A stretch of DNA of 62,516 nt from Longimicrobium sp. Its GTDB lineage: Bacteria; Gemmatimonadota; Gemmatimonadetes; Longimicrobiales; Longimicrobiaceae. Shown here in pieces: positions 8,842 to 17,444 of the stretch. Made by a program: the position numbers and the translations under genes. The first letter of the stretch is position 1; each line of letters starts with the position of its first letter. A model generated the notes under the pieces. The model saw only the letters and a list, made by a program, of their open reading frames with translations, did no database searches and was not told the DNA's origin. The stretch is from the NCBI RefSeq assembly GCF_035474595.1, contig NZ_DATIND010000108.1, forward strand, positions 1-62,516, read 5' to 3'.

Positions 8842-9003
8842 CCGCACGTCGCTCGAGCGCGCCGCCCCGGCGCCCTCTCTCCCGCTGCCCGTCTCCCGGA
8901 CAGCCTCCGTCCAGCTCACCCAGGTCCAGAGCCACACCGTCACCTATCACAGCCCCATGCCTCCGGCCACCGAGCTGCGGAGGCTGGAGAAGCTGCTCCA
9001 CCG

Positions 9004-9059
9004 GCGACTGATGAAGTCGCAGCAACAACTACGGGAAGCCTCGCAAACTGCGCGAGGCT
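9004..9059 (+). repeat. Two-hairpin dispersed element, copy 2
   Basis: Hairpin 1 is 9004-9020 (GCGACT...AGTCGC), the linker has GCAACAAC at 9022-9029, and hairpin 2 is 9037-9059 (AGCCTCGC...GCGAGGCT). Similarity to copy 1 continues to about 9105, so this is a 95-bp inverted duplicate of 1-97. The surrounding 8842-9273 gap holds no gene. Confidence 0.75.
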
Positions 9060-9209
9060 GGTCCGCTCACTCCGCGGCATCGGCGCTCGTAATCGATCTC
9101 CTTTCATCCTCCCCGGACGCGCACAGCGCGGGGACGGCTCGGGCAGGTGCAGCACGGATGCAGAAGCTGGTCCCCGATCCGGGGTGATCTCCAGTCCGGG
9201 ACACAACGA

Positions 9210-9247
9210 AAACCGCCCTCCCGCACGATCACGCGGGAGGGCGGTTT
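9210..9247 (-). terminator. Intrinsic terminator after lactonase-like gene
   Basis: A 15-bp stem, AAACCGCCCTCCCGC pairing with GCGGGAGGGCGGTTT, lies 27 bp after the stop of the 9274-10392 gene and is followed on the minus strand by a short T-rich run. Confidence 0.8.
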
Positions 9248-9273
9248 CGGCCGATCGAAAGCTCGGTCGGGCG

Positions 9274-10392
9274 TCAGTTCGCGACCAGACCGTACGAGTT
9301 CACCGGCAGGCCGCTGGCGGTGGCCACCTGCGTCAGCGCGCCGGTGCTCCCGATGCGGTAGCCGCGGATGGTGCCGTCGCCGCTGTCCAGCACGTACAGC
9401 GCCTGGCCGTCGCTGGTGATGCTCAGGTCCGTGGGCCCGGCGCCGGTGACGGCGGTCTTCCCGTCCGGGTCCAGCAGCGTCAGCGCGGTGTCGAGCACGC
9501 GGAAGCCGGTGATGCTGTTGCTGCCGGTGTTCGAGGCGTACACGTAGCGCCCGTTCGCCGTCACCACCACCCAGCACGCCGCCGTCTCGGTGGTGGCCAC
9601 CGGCCCGGTGACCACGCCCAGCGTGCGCGCCGCGGGGGCGACCGAGTACTCCGTCAACGAGCTTCCGTCCACCACCGGAACCCCGCCCGGCGCGTTGGCG
9701 TTGGACACGAACAGCGCGCCGGTGATGGGCGAGAACGCGAAGCCGAACGGCGTCACCCCCGTCGAGCTGTTCACCACCGGCGCGGTCAGGTTGCCGTTGG
9801 TGCCCACGCCGTAGACGTCGATGCGGTTGGTGGCCTTCTCCGTCACCACCAGCAGCGTGCCGTCGGGCGAGAACTGCACCTGCGCCGGCTGCGGGTCGGC
9901 CGCGCCGCTCAGCGGCTGCGAGAAGCCCAGCGGCACCAGTCCGCTCGCGGTGAGCTGGAAGCCGGTCACGTTCCCGCCGCCGCCGGCGTTCAGCACGTAC
10001 ACCAGCGCGCCGCGGCTGGCGATGCTCACCGGCCGGGTGCCGCCCGAGGGCGTCTTGCCCACGAACTCCAGGGTGTCCTGGTGGATCTGGAACACCGACA
10101 CGTCGTTGCTCGCGGCGTTCGCGGCCATCAGCCACGTCCCGTCGCCCGACACCGCCAGCGCCCCCTGCGATCCCAGGCTGGCGCCCGTTCCCGCGCCGCG
10201 CGTGGAGAACGCCCGCCCCGTGCCGACCGAGTTGCTCACGTTGCGGATGTACATCACGACTTCGTTGTTCGGCTGGTTCGTCATGGCGAACACCGCCGCG
10301 GCGGGAAAGTCGACCACGAGCGGGTCGGTCGACAGGTCGCACCCGCCCAGCACGAGCGCCGCGGCGGCCGCGCCAATCCAGCGCATCCTCAT
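9274..10392 (-). CDS. Lactonase-family beta-propeller lipoprotein
   Basis: A 372-residue protein that begins with a lipoprotein signal (AAAALVLGGC, lipobox Cys18). The mature part is built of repeated beta-propeller blades with motifs such as GDGTWLMAANAASNDVSVF, PDGTLLVVTEKATNRIDVY and NGRYVYASNTGSNSITGF. These are typical of the 6-phosphogluconolactonase (Pgl, YbhE-like) seven-bladed fold. Because it is exported and lipid-anchored, a cytoplasmic sugar-phosphate role is unlikely; an extracytoplasmic binding or hydrolase role is more plausible. GAGGGG precedes the ATG at 10392. It has its own terminator, so it is probably monocistronic. Confidence 0.85.
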   Translation of the reverse strand: MRMRWIGAAAAALVLGGCDLSTDPLVVDFPAAAVFAMTNQPNNEVVMYIRNVSNSVGTGRAFSTRGAGTGASLGSQGALAVSGDGTWLMAANAASNDVSVFQIHQDTLEFVGKTPSGGTRPVSIASRGALVYVLNAGGGGNVTGFQLTASGLVPLGFSQPLSGAADPQPAQVQFSPDGTLLVVTEKATNRIDVYGVGTNGNLTAPVVNSSTGVTPFGFAFSPITGALFVSNANAPGGVPVVDGSSLTEYSVAPAARTLGVVTGPVATTETAACWVVVTANGRYVYASNTGSNSITGFRVLDTALTLLDPDGKTAVTGAGPTDLSITSDGQALYVLDSGDGTIRGYRIGSTGALTQVATASGLPVNSYGLVAN

Positions 10393-10712
10393 GTCCCCTC
10401 ACCTCTTCCGGGATCGTACGGCACGCGCCGCCGTCCCCCGGTCGTGGACGGCGGTGCCTGGGAGCGCCCGCACCTCCCGCGGCGTCCGGGCTTTCCTGCT
10501 CCCGCTGGCACAACGCGGGCCGCGCGGCCCGCTTGGCCGAAGATGCAGGTGCTTCCGCGGCAACGGCTTGCCCGGGGAAGCGCCGAAGCGCGCGGAGGCG
10601 GCGCGCGTCGCGATGGACAAACTCGTACCCGGTACCGGCCGGGCACGCGCCGTCCTCACAACGAACGGGCGGGGGAAAAGCTGACGCGGGGGGCGAAGAG
10701 GTGGCGCGGCCG
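10393..10712. other. Intergenic, nothing recognised
   Basis: These 320 bp lie between the lactonase-like gene start and the stop of the LytTR regulator. They are coding-like in composition only because the whole region is GC-rich. I see no gene, repeat or strong promoter. Confidence 0.4.
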
Positions 10713-11465
10713 CTACTCCTCCAGCCGGGCCCAGACGTCGGGCGCGCGGCGGCGGCTGACGTGCACGGTGGCGCCGCCGCGCAGCCCCAGCGTGGCGCTC
10801 CCGTCGCCGTTGCGGACGATGCGCTCCACCGCCTCGGCGTTCACCAGCTCGCCGCGGCTGGCGCGCACGAAGGCCTCGCCGGCCCGCTCCTCCAGCTCGG
10901 CCAGCGTGTAGTCGGTCAGCCGCCGGTCACCGCCGTCCAGGTGCGCGTACACCACCCCGTCGTCGGCGGTGAAGCGGGTGATGCCGTCGAACGCCACCAG
11001 CCGGTGCCCGCGCCCCTCGCGCACCAGCAGCCGCGGGCGGCGCGGCGCGTTCCCGCGCACGGAGGCGCGCAGCCCGCGCAACACCTCGGCGTCCGGCGCC
11101 GCGTGGCCGGGCGCCTCCACCCGCTCGCGCGCGCGCCCCAGGGCCCGTCGCAGGCCGTCCAACGTGACCGGCTTGACGAGGTAATCCAGCGCCGCGTGCT
11201 CGAAGGCGCGCAGCGCGTATTCGTCGTACGCCGTCTGGAAGACGAGGAGCGGGCGCGGCACGGGGAGATGGCGCGCGACGTCGAAGCCGTCCACCTCGGG
11301 CATCTCGATGTCGAGCAGGAGCAGGTCAGGCCGCCGCTCGCGCGCCAACTCCAGCGCCTCCACGCCGTTGGCGGCCTCGCCCACGACCTCCTCGTCGAGC
11401 TCCTCCAGCATCAGCGCCAGCCGGCGCCGCGCCGCGGGCTCGTCATCCACCACCAGCACGCGCAT
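10713..11465 (-). CDS. LytTR family response regulator
   Basis: A 250-residue DNA-binding response regulator. Residues 1-115 are a receiver domain with the acidic pair VVDDEP, phospho-acceptor Asp52 in LLLLDIEMPEVDGF, and the conserved Lys in LDYLVKPV. Residues about 145-248 form a LytTR DNA-binding domain (LLVREGRGHRLVAFDGITRF, DYTLAELEERAGEAFVRASR). It lies 334 bp downstream of the LytS-type kinase on the same strand and is almost certainly its partner. Genes controlled are not evident. Confidence 0.92.
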   Translation of the reverse strand: MRVLVVDDEPAARRRLALMLEELDEEVVGEAANGVEALELARERRPDLLLLDIEMPEVDGFDVARHLPVPRPLLVFQTAYDEYALRAFEHAALDYLVKPVTLDGLRRALGRARERVEAPGHAAPDAEVLRGLRASVRGNAPRRPRLLVREGRGHRLVAFDGITRFTADDGVVYAHLDGGDRRLTDYTLAELEERAGEAFVRASRGELVNAEAVERIVRNGDGSATLGLRGGATVHVSRRRAPDVWARLEE

Positions 11466-11553
11466 CGTCGTTCACCGAGCAGAGTTGAGGAGCAAAGATG
11501 AACTGCAGGAGATTGGGGTGATCCTGATCACGCGTGTCCGGAACCCTCCCGCG

Positions 11554-11740
11554 GAGCCCTCCCCCCGCGGCTGGGGCCGCGTACCCGGGAGGGGGTAACT
11601 TCGAACGCAGCGCGCATGGTTCAGAGCACTCGTCAGACCGTGGTGTGTTGCGAGGCCCACCCAAGCTTCGGAGCGTCTCCGGAAGCTTTCCCGCGGTCAG
11701 TTCTCCGCTCACGCGGAGCGGGAGAAGGGGGCCGGGGGGA
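11554..11740 (+). repeat. Palindromic dispersed repeat B, copy 1
   Basis: The core (11554-11604) reads AGCCCTCCCCCCGCGGCTGG, continues with GGCCGCGTACCC, and ends GGGGTAACTTCGA. Cores at 33268-33328 (same orientation) and 62210-62271 (inverted) match. Against the 33268 copy, weaker similarity continues about 130 bp further (GCACTCGTC, GCGAGGCCC, TCCGAAGCTT-like blocks). It occupies the gap between the LytTR and LytS genes. Confidence 0.65.
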
Positions 11741-11799
11741 TGAGGGCTCCCGGCGCGAAGCGCCCCCGCCAGCGCCCGTCACCCCCGATGTTTCCCCGT

Positions 11800-12969
11800 C
11801 TACCCCACCCGCCGGGGTGTCGTCGTGCGCACGGCCGGCAGCTCCACCACCACGCGCGCGCCGGTCGCCGGGCGCTCCACGCGCATCTCCGCCGCGGGGC
11901 CGTAGATGGACTCCAGGCGGCGGCGCAGGTTGCTCAGGCCGGTGCCCTCGCGCGGCTCGCGGGGGAAGCCGGCGCCGTCGTCCTCCACCTCCAGGAGCAG
12001 GCGGCCGTTGCCGTCGCCGCGCGCGCGGACGGCCACGCGTCCGCCCTCCAGCTTTCCGGCGATCCCGTGCTTCAGCGAGTTCTCCACCAGCGGCTGCAGC
12101 GTCATGGTGGGGATGCGCAGCGGCTCCGCGGCGGGGTCGATCTCGAAGTCCACCCGCAGCCGCTCGCCGAAGCGCTCGCGCTCCACCGACAGCCAGGCGC
12201 GCAGGAAATCGACCTCGTCCTCCACCGTGCAGTCGGTGCGGCCGGTGCGGTCCAGCGTGCGGCGGAGGACGCGCGCCAGGTTCTCGGTGGTGGCCTCGGC
12301 CGCGCGCGGGTCGGTGCGCACCAGCGCGGCGATGGTGTTCAGCGCGTTGAACAGGAAGTGCGGGTTCACCTGCGCCTGCAGCGCCGCCAGCTGCGCGTCG
12401 GCCGCCTCGGCGCGGGCGCGCTCGGCCGCGTCCGCCTGCTCGCGCGCGTGGAAGTACAGCCATCGCGCCACGTCGAACAGCACCTTCCCCGCCTTCAGCG
12501 TAAGGAACAGCGTGCCCGCGATCACCACCAGCAGCCACGGGTCGCCCGGCACGCGCGGAAGCACCACCGCCGTTCCCGCCGCGCCGAACGCGCCGGCCGC
12601 GAACGCCAGGATGGGCAGCGCCAGCAGCATCTCGTGCAGCCGCTTGGGAGTGACCGTCCACTCCCAGCGCTTGCGCCAGCGCTCGCCCTGGGCCACGCGG
12701 AAGAGGGCGGTCGCCATCACCAGCAGCATGGCCGACACGCCCGTGAACGTCGCCATGTACAGGGGCGCGCGCGACGTGGCGCCCTTGTGCGTCAGCGCGA
12801 TCCAGAGCGAGCACCCCACGAAGTAGACGAGGACGACGGCCATGTACACCTTGGCCGACAGCGGCGCCCGCCGCAGCGTGCCCCATACGGCGCCCGCCAC
12901 GGTGTCGTGCGGCCCCGCCGCCATCACCGGCGGCGCCTCCGGCTCGTCCGTGTCTCCTTCGCAGAACAT
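11800..12969 (-). CDS. LytS-type membrane sensor histidine kinase
   Basis: A 389-residue inner-membrane kinase. Four hydrophobic segments are visible at about 41-60, 72-92, 113-137 and 143-160. A coiled-coil-like stretch (REQADAAERARAEAADAQLAAL) then leads into the His_kinase domain, with phospho-acceptor His204 in QVNPHFLFNALNTI. The C-terminal ATPase domain has LQPLVENSLKHGI and the Gly-rich DDGAGFPREPREGTGLSN. The architecture matches kinases that pair with LytTR regulators, and such a regulator is encoded just downstream. The stimulus is unknown. Confidence 0.92.
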   Translation of the reverse strand: MFCEGDTDEPEAPPVMAAGPHDTVAGAVWGTLRRAPLSAKVYMAVVLVYFVGCSLWIALTHKGATSRAPLYMATFTGVSAMLLVMATALFRVAQGERWRKRWEWTVTPKRLHEMLLALPILAFAAGAFGAAGTAVVLPRVPGDPWLLVVIAGTLFLTLKAGKVLFDVARWLYFHAREQADAAERARAEAADAQLAALQAQVNPHFLFNALNTIAALVRTDPRAAEATTENLARVLRRTLDRTGRTDCTVEDEVDFLRAWLSVERERFGERLRVDFEIDPAAEPLRIPTMTLQPLVENSLKHGIAGKLEGGRVAVRARGDGNGRLLLEVEDDGAGFPREPREGTGLSNLRRRLESIYGPAAEMRVERPATGARVVVELPAVRTTTPRRVG

Positions 12970-13593
12970 CGAGCGGTCTCTCCGAATCTTCCCCTAGTGC
13001 GAACCTGCCGAAGCAGGACGATCACCGTCAAGCACGCGTCAACGATGCGCAATCCACCTCATCCCGAACACCTGTCTCCTACCGAGCGGCGCATCCAACG
13101 ATCCGAGTGGTGGAGATGCGGACGCGAATGGTGATGGGGAGAATCGGCGTTCGACTGATGACGCGCGTCTCCGCGCCATCGCGCCCTCTCCCCGCGCCTG
13201 AAAGCGCTCGCCCTCTCCCGTACCGGGCGAGGGGGGCTATCCAGCAGCGGCGCACCCTGCAGCCTCTGGTCGCACTGATGCTTCGGAGTGTCGGTAATGC
13301 ATGCGAGCTACCTCTCCCGGTACGGGGGAGGTGGACGGCCTCAGCCGGCCGGAGAGACCGCGGCGCATGGGACGCACGCCGGAGCCGTCCAACCCCCACT
13401 CTCGCACCCTCGCACCCTCGCCCCACCCGCCCCCGCCGCGTACCTTCCCGCCCGCAGCGGCATCGCCGTGAGCGCAGACCGCGGATCTACACGCGCGGCA
13501 CGCCCTTCGCAGGCGCGTCGGGCGACTTTTCGCAATCCGGTAATCCGACCGTCCGGCGCTCCGGCAGGGGCGCCGCCCGATCCCGTGGACGTG
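12970..13593. other. Intergenic with palindromic repeats, no gene
   Basis: This 624-bp divergent gap separates the LytS gene and glgB and should carry both promoters. About a quarter of it (13196-13360) is palindromic repeat. An ORF continuous with glgB covers the last 300 bases but shows no branching-enzyme character. Confidence 0.5.
13196..13360 (+). repeat. CTCTCCCG-type palindromic repeats (family D)
   Basis: Two palindromes sit in this stretch. The first is GCCCTCTCCCGTACCGGGCG at about 13210-13240. The second, at 13309-13345, has AGCTACCTCTCCCGGTACGG followed by GGAGGTGGACGGCCTC. The second matches the inverted copy at 62003-62056 over about 50 bp. A weaker relative is CCCTCTCCCGTTATCGGGAG at 42567. 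Confidence 0.6.
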
Positions 13594-15807
13594 ATGGCCC
13601 TGGCGACCCTCTCCATCGACATTCAGCAGGTGGTGCGCGGCGAGCACCGCGACGTGTTCCGCGTGCTGGGCATGCACCGCGTGTCCATCGCCGGCGAGCT
13701 GCGGCTGGTGGTGCGCGCCTTCCTCCCCGGCGCCGACTCCGCCACCGTGGTCGACGCGGACGGCGGCGACGCGCAGGAGATGGAGCGCGTGCACCCCGAC
13801 GGCTTCTTCGAGCTCGTGCTGCCGCCGGGAACGCACCCGTTCCCCTATCGCCTCCGCGTGACCGAGGGCGACGGCTCGGTGGCGGAGGAGGCGGACCCGT
13901 ACTCGTTCGCGCCCACCATCGCCGACTTCGACCTGTACCTGATCGGCGAGGGAACGCACCTGCGGCTGTGGGACGTGCTGGGCGCGCACCCCGACGAGAT
14001 GGACGGCGTCGCGGGCACGCGCTTCGGCGTGTGGGCGCCCGGCGCGCGCCGCGTGAGCGTGGTGGGCGACTTCAACCGCTGGGACGGGCGCCGCCACGTG
14101 ATGCGCTTCCACCCCGGCGCGGGCGTGTGGGAGATGTTCGTTCCCGGCGCGGGAGAGGGCACCCCCTACAAGTACGAGATCCAGGGCGCGCACGGAGGCA
14201 CGTTCCTGAAGGCCGATCCGGTCGCCTTCCACGCCGAGCACAACCCCGCCACCGCCTCGATCGTGCACGACCTGCGCGGGTGGGAGTGGAGCGACGCGGA
14301 GTGGATGGAGCGGCGGCGCACGGACGACTGCTACCGCAAGCCGATGGCCGTCTACGAGGTGCACGCCGGCTCGTGGATGCGCGTTCCCGAGGAGGAGAAC
14401 CGCCCGCTCACCTACCGCGAGCTGGCGCACCGCCTGGGCGACTACGTGGTGGAGATGGGCTTCACCCACGTGGAGTTCCTCCCCCTCTCCGAGCACCCGT
14501 ACGACCCCAGCTGGGGATATCAGGTCACCGGCTACTTCGCCCCGACCAGCCGCTTCGGCAACCCCGACGACCTGCGCTACCTGATCGACCATCTCCACGC
14601 CCTCGGCATCGGCGTGATCATCGACTGGGTCCCCGCGCACTTTCCCAAGGACGCGCACGGGCTGCGGCGCTTCGACGGCACCGCGCTGTACGAGCACGAG
14701 GACCCGCGGCAGGGCGAGCACCCGGACTGGGGGACGCTGATCTTCAACTTCGGCCGCAACGAGGTGCGCAACTTCCTCGTGGCCAACGCGCTGTACTGGC
14801 TGGAGGAGTACCACGTCGACGGGCTGCGGGTGGACGCGGTGGCCTCGATGCTCTACCTGGACTACTCGCGCCAGCCGGGGCAGTGGATTCCCAACCCGCT
14901 GGGCGGGCGCGAGAACCTGGACGCCATCCACTTCCTGCAGCAGGTGAACGGCACCGTGCGCGACCGCCAGCCGGGCGCGCTGATGATCGCCGAGGAGAGC
15001 ACCGCGTGGCCGGGGGTCACCCAGCGCCCGGAGCTGGGGGGGCTGGGCTTCCACCTGAAGTGGAACATGGGGTGGATGAACGACTTCCTGCGCTTTGCCG
15101 AGGAAGACCCGGTCTACCGCAAGTACCACTTCAACCTGATCACCTTCTCGCTGATGTACGCCTTCAGCGAGCGCTTCGTCCTCCCCTTCAGCCACGACGA
15201 GGTGGTGCACCTGAAGGGGTCGCTGCTGGACAAGATGCCGGGCGACACCTGGCAGAAGTTCGCCAACCTGCGCTGCGCGCTGGCGTTCATGTGGGGCCAC
15301 CCGGGCAAGAAGCTGCTGTTCATGGGGTGCGAGATCGGCCAGTGGCGCGAGTGGAGCGAGGGGCGCTCGCTGGACTGGCACCTGCTCGAGGACCCCATGC
15401 ACGCCGGGATGCAGCGCTTCATGCGTGACCTGAACGCGCTGTACCGCCGCGAGCGGGCGTTCTGGGAGACGGACTTCAGCTACGAGGGCTTCCGCTGGAT
15501 CGACTTCCGCGACGTGGAGCAGAGCGTGCTCACCTTCCTGCGCCGCGGCGCCGGGAGCGGCGAGGAGCTGGTCTTCGGCTTCAACTTCACCCCCATCCCC
15601 CGGCACCAGTACCGGGTGGGGGTGCCGTACGCCGGCGCGTGGCGCGAGGTGCTGAACAGCGACGCCGAGGCGTACGGCGGCAGCAACCTGGGGAACCTGG
15701 GGCGGGTGGAGACGGAGCCCGTTCCCGCGCACGGCTGCGACCAGTCGATCCGGCTCACGCTGCCGCCGCTGGGCGCCGTGGTGCTGAAGCACGAACCTGC
15801 GAACTGA
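13594..15807 (+). CDS. glgB: 1,4-alpha-glucan branching enzyme
   Basis: Forms alpha-1,6 branches in glycogen by transferring cut alpha-1,4 segments. The chosen ATG gives 737 residues, close to the 728 of the E. coli enzyme. The first about 110 residues and the next about 110 form the two N-terminal carbohydrate-binding sandwich modules (the second holds FGVWAPGARRVSVVGDFNRW). The GH13 barrel has HVEFLPLSEHPYDPSWGYQ, catalytic Asp414 in DGLRVDAVASM, Glu467 in LMIAEESTAWP and Asp535 in PFSHDEVVH. All three are offset by exactly nine from E. coli Asp405, Glu458 and Asp526. An in-frame upstream extension is possible but is proline-rich and derived from repeats, so it was not used. Confidence 0.95.
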   Translation: MALATLSIDIQQVVRGEHRDVFRVLGMHRVSIAGELRLVVRAFLPGADSATVVDADGGDAQEMERVHPDGFFELVLPPGTHPFPYRLRVTEGDGSVAEEADPYSFAPTIADFDLYLIGEGTHLRLWDVLGAHPDEMDGVAGTRFGVWAPGARRVSVVGDFNRWDGRRHVMRFHPGAGVWEMFVPGAGEGTPYKYEIQGAHGGTFLKADPVAFHAEHNPATASIVHDLRGWEWSDAEWMERRRTDDCYRKPMAVYEVHAGSWMRVPEEENRPLTYRELAHRLGDYVVEMGFTHVEFLPLSEHPYDPSWGYQVTGYFAPTSRFGNPDDLRYLIDHLHALGIGVIIDWVPAHFPKDAHGLRRFDGTALYEHEDPRQGEHPDWGTLIFNFGRNEVRNFLVANALYWLEEYHVDGLRVDAVASMLYLDYSRQPGQWIPNPLGGRENLDAIHFLQQVNGTVRDRQPGALMIAEESTAWPGVTQRPELGGLGFHLKWNMGWMNDFLRFAEEDPVYRKYHFNLITFSLMYAFSERFVLPFSHDEVVHLKGSLLDKMPGDTWQKFANLRCALAFMWGHPGKKLLFMGCEIGQWREWSEGRSLDWHLLEDPMHAGMQRFMRDLNALYRRERAFWETDFSYEGFRWIDFRDVEQSVLTFLRRGAGSGEELVFGFNFTPIPRHQYRVGVPYAGAWREVLNSDAEAYGGSNLGNLGRVETEPVPAHGCDQSIRLTLPPLGAVVLKHEPAN

Positions 15808-15828
15808 CCTTTCCGAGAGACCGAGACG

Positions 15829-16416
15829 ATGCCGAAGAAGAGCGCGGGCGCCCCCACCGAGGCCCCCGCGAAGCCCGCCGCCCGCACCCGGGCCGGCGTG
15901 GACCCGAACGCCGCGCACGTGGCGCCCTCGCCCGCCGACCCGCCCGAAATTGCGGCCGACACCCTGTCCCCCCGCGCCCGCCGGGCCTCGGCGGCGCGGA
16001 AGGCGGAGCCGCAGAAGGGGAAGAAGGGAGATGGAAAGGCGAAGAAGCCCGGCAACCTGGGCGCCGCGGGGTTCGAGCGGCGGCCGAAGGGGCCGGACCT
16101 GCGCGGGGACCTGCGCGCCTTCGTCACCGCGCGCCCGGCGGGATGGGGGCACGACGACTGGGTGGCGTTCCTGGACCACCTCCGCGAGCGCGGCCACGAC
16201 ACCACCGACCCGGACGCCATCGGCCTGCTGCTGGAGCGCGAGCGCCTGGCCGCGCTGCTGGAGCGCGTCCCCGGCATGGGCCCGCGCCGCATCGACGCGG
16301 TGGTGGGCCGCTACGACACCATCTGGTCCGCCCACCAGGCCGGCGTCGACGACCTCGCCGCCCTCCCGAACATGACCCGCGCCCTCGCGGAGAAGGTCCG
16401 GCAGGCGCTCCAGTAG
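15829..16416 (+). CDS. Helix-hairpin-helix domain protein
   Basis: A 195-residue protein 21 bp downstream of glgB and probably co-transcribed. Residues 1-85 are Ala/Pro/Lys-rich and look disordered. From about residue 90 a folded helical domain begins (LRGDLRAFVTARPAGWGHDD). The C-terminus contains two helix-hairpin-helix-like turns, LERVPGMGPRRIDAVVGRY and LAALPNMTRALAEKVRQAL, of the kind that bind DNA backbone non-specifically. The basic tail and the HhH motif suggest nucleic-acid binding. I recognise no named family. Confidence 0.7.
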   Translation: MPKKSAGAPTEAPAKPAARTRAGVDPNAAHVAPSPADPPEIAADTLSPRARRASAARKAEPQKGKKGDGKAKKPGNLGAAGFERRPKGPDLRGDLRAFVTARPAGWGHDDWVAFLDHLRERGHDTTDPDAIGLLLERERLAALLERVPGMGPRRIDAVVGRYDTIWSAHQAGVDDLAALPNMTRALAEKVRQALQ

Positions 16417-16443
16417 CCGCCACATCGCGCTCATTGCGCCACC

Positions 16444-16483
16444 GCCGCACACGCCAGTCCTCACGCTGGCGTGTGCGGCTTTT
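16444..16483 (+). terminator. Intrinsic terminator after glgB operon
   Basis: A perfect 14-bp stem (GCCGCACACGCCAG pairing with CTGGCGTGTGCGGC, 8-base loop) is followed by TTTT, 28 bp after the stop of the helix-hairpin-helix gene. Confidence 0.9.
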
Positions 16484-16578
16484 CACGTCCTCAGCATCGG
16501 CATGAACACCCTTTTCAAGCCGTAACACCACCTTTATCCTGCCGCTCCGCTCCGGGTGGTACTGCCGGCGGAATAAGC

Positions 16579-16607
16579 TTGACGTTATACAACCTTCCCA
16601 TTATTCT
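16579..16607 (+). promoter_or_regulatory. Sigma-70-like promoter of toxin-antitoxin module
   Basis: TTGACG (16579-16584) and TATTCT (16602-16607) are separated by 17 bp, placing the transcription start about 18 bp before the toxin ATG. The local AT content is well above its surroundings. GTTATAC inside the spacer could contribute to autoregulation by the antitoxin; that is inference. Confidence 0.7.
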
Positions 16608-16631
16608 TCCACCTGCGACCCAGAGGGCAGC

Positions 16632-16985
16632 ATGTGCTTCGAGGTCGAGTACACCGACGAGTTCGCCGACTGGTGGGACTTGCTGGACGAGCAGGAGCAG
16701 GTCTCCATCGACGCCACCGTCCAGCTGCTGGAGCTGATGGGCCCGGGGCTGCCGTTCCCGCACTGCTCCAGGATCAACGGATCGCGGCACCGGCATCTGC
16801 GCGAATTGCGCGTGCAGCACCAGGGAAGGCCGTACCGCGTGCTCTACGCCTTCGATCCGCGCCGCGTGGCCCTGCTCCTGATCGGCGGCGACAAGACGGG
16901 GAACGGGCGGTGGTACGAGAAGTACGTCCCAATCGCGGACCGGCTGTACGACGAGCATCTGCTCGAACTCGCACGAGGAGGCTGA
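16632..16985 (+). CDS. higB: RelE/HigB-type toxin (Gp49-like)
   Basis: A 117-residue protein of the RelE/ParE superfamily, HigB/Gp49-like (DUF891) branch. Members are ribosome-associated mRNA interferases. Visible family features are the N-terminal EVEYTDEFADWWDLLDEQEQ helix pair, then LRELRVQHQGRPYRVLYAFD and PRRVALLLIGGDKTGNGRWY. The basic strand residues and the C-terminal YEKYVPIADRLYDEHL helix are kept, and nothing is truncated, so the toxin looks intact. AGAGGG precedes the ATG. It is 3 bp upstream of its antitoxin gene, in the toxin-first order typical of higBA. Confidence 0.88.
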   Translation: MCFEVEYTDEFADWWDLLDEQEQVSIDATVQLLELMGPGLPFPHCSRINGSRHRHLRELRVQHQGRPYRVLYAFDPRRVALLLIGGDKTGNGRWYEKYVPIADRLYDEHLLELARGG

Positions 16986-16988
16986 ACC

Positions 16989-17327
16989 ATGGCACGCAAG
17001 TATTCCGGGCTGCGGGAGCGCATGAGCCCCGAGGCACGCGCGGCGGCGCACGAGCGCAGCGTGCAGATGCTGCTCGAGATCCCGCTGCACGAGCTGCGGC
17101 AGGCGCGCGTGAAGACCCAGCAGGAGATGGCCGCGGCGCTGGGAACCACGCAGGCCAACATCTCCCAGCTGGAGAAGCGCGCGGACATGTATCTCAGCAC
17201 GCTCCGCCGCTACATCGAGGCGTTGGGCGGCGAGCTGGAGATCACCGCACGGTTCCCCAGCGGCGAGGTGCGCCTGCTCAGCTTCTCGGACGCGGAGGAT
17301 GCGGAGCTCGAGGAGAGTCCCGTCTGA
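16989..17327 (+). CDS. higA: XRE-family antitoxin (HigA-type)
   Basis: A 112-residue DNA-binding antitoxin. Residues about 40-95 form a Cro/C1-type helix-turn-helix (LHELRQARVKTQQEMAAALG, TTQANISQLEKRADMYLSTL). The next segment, RRYIEALGGELEITARFP, is typical of HigA-like proteins paired with Gp49-type toxins. The first 40 residues (SPEARAAAHERSVQMLLEI) are helical and may bind the toxin. The acidic C-terminus is short. The gene starts 3 bp after higB, so translation is coupled. The complex probably represses the promoter at 16579-16607. Confidence 0.9.
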   Translation: MARKYSGLRERMSPEARAAAHERSVQMLLEIPLHELRQARVKTQQEMAAALGTTQANISQLEKRADMYLSTLRRYIEALGGELEITARFPSGEVRLLSFSDAEDAELEESPV

Positions 17328-17444
17328 GCTCGGGGGTGCGGGTGGCTCCGGGTTTCGCTTCGGACCGAGATCATCCATCCGCCGAACCGCGCGGTTCTCG
17401 CATCCTGAGATGGAAACCGCTCCGCCAAACCCGCCGCCCGCCCG

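Noticed and set aside
13288-13593. An upstream in-frame extension of GlgB by 102 codons.
   Set aside because: It is Pro/Ala/Arg-rich, overlaps palindromic repeat D, and the shorter form already matches the family length.
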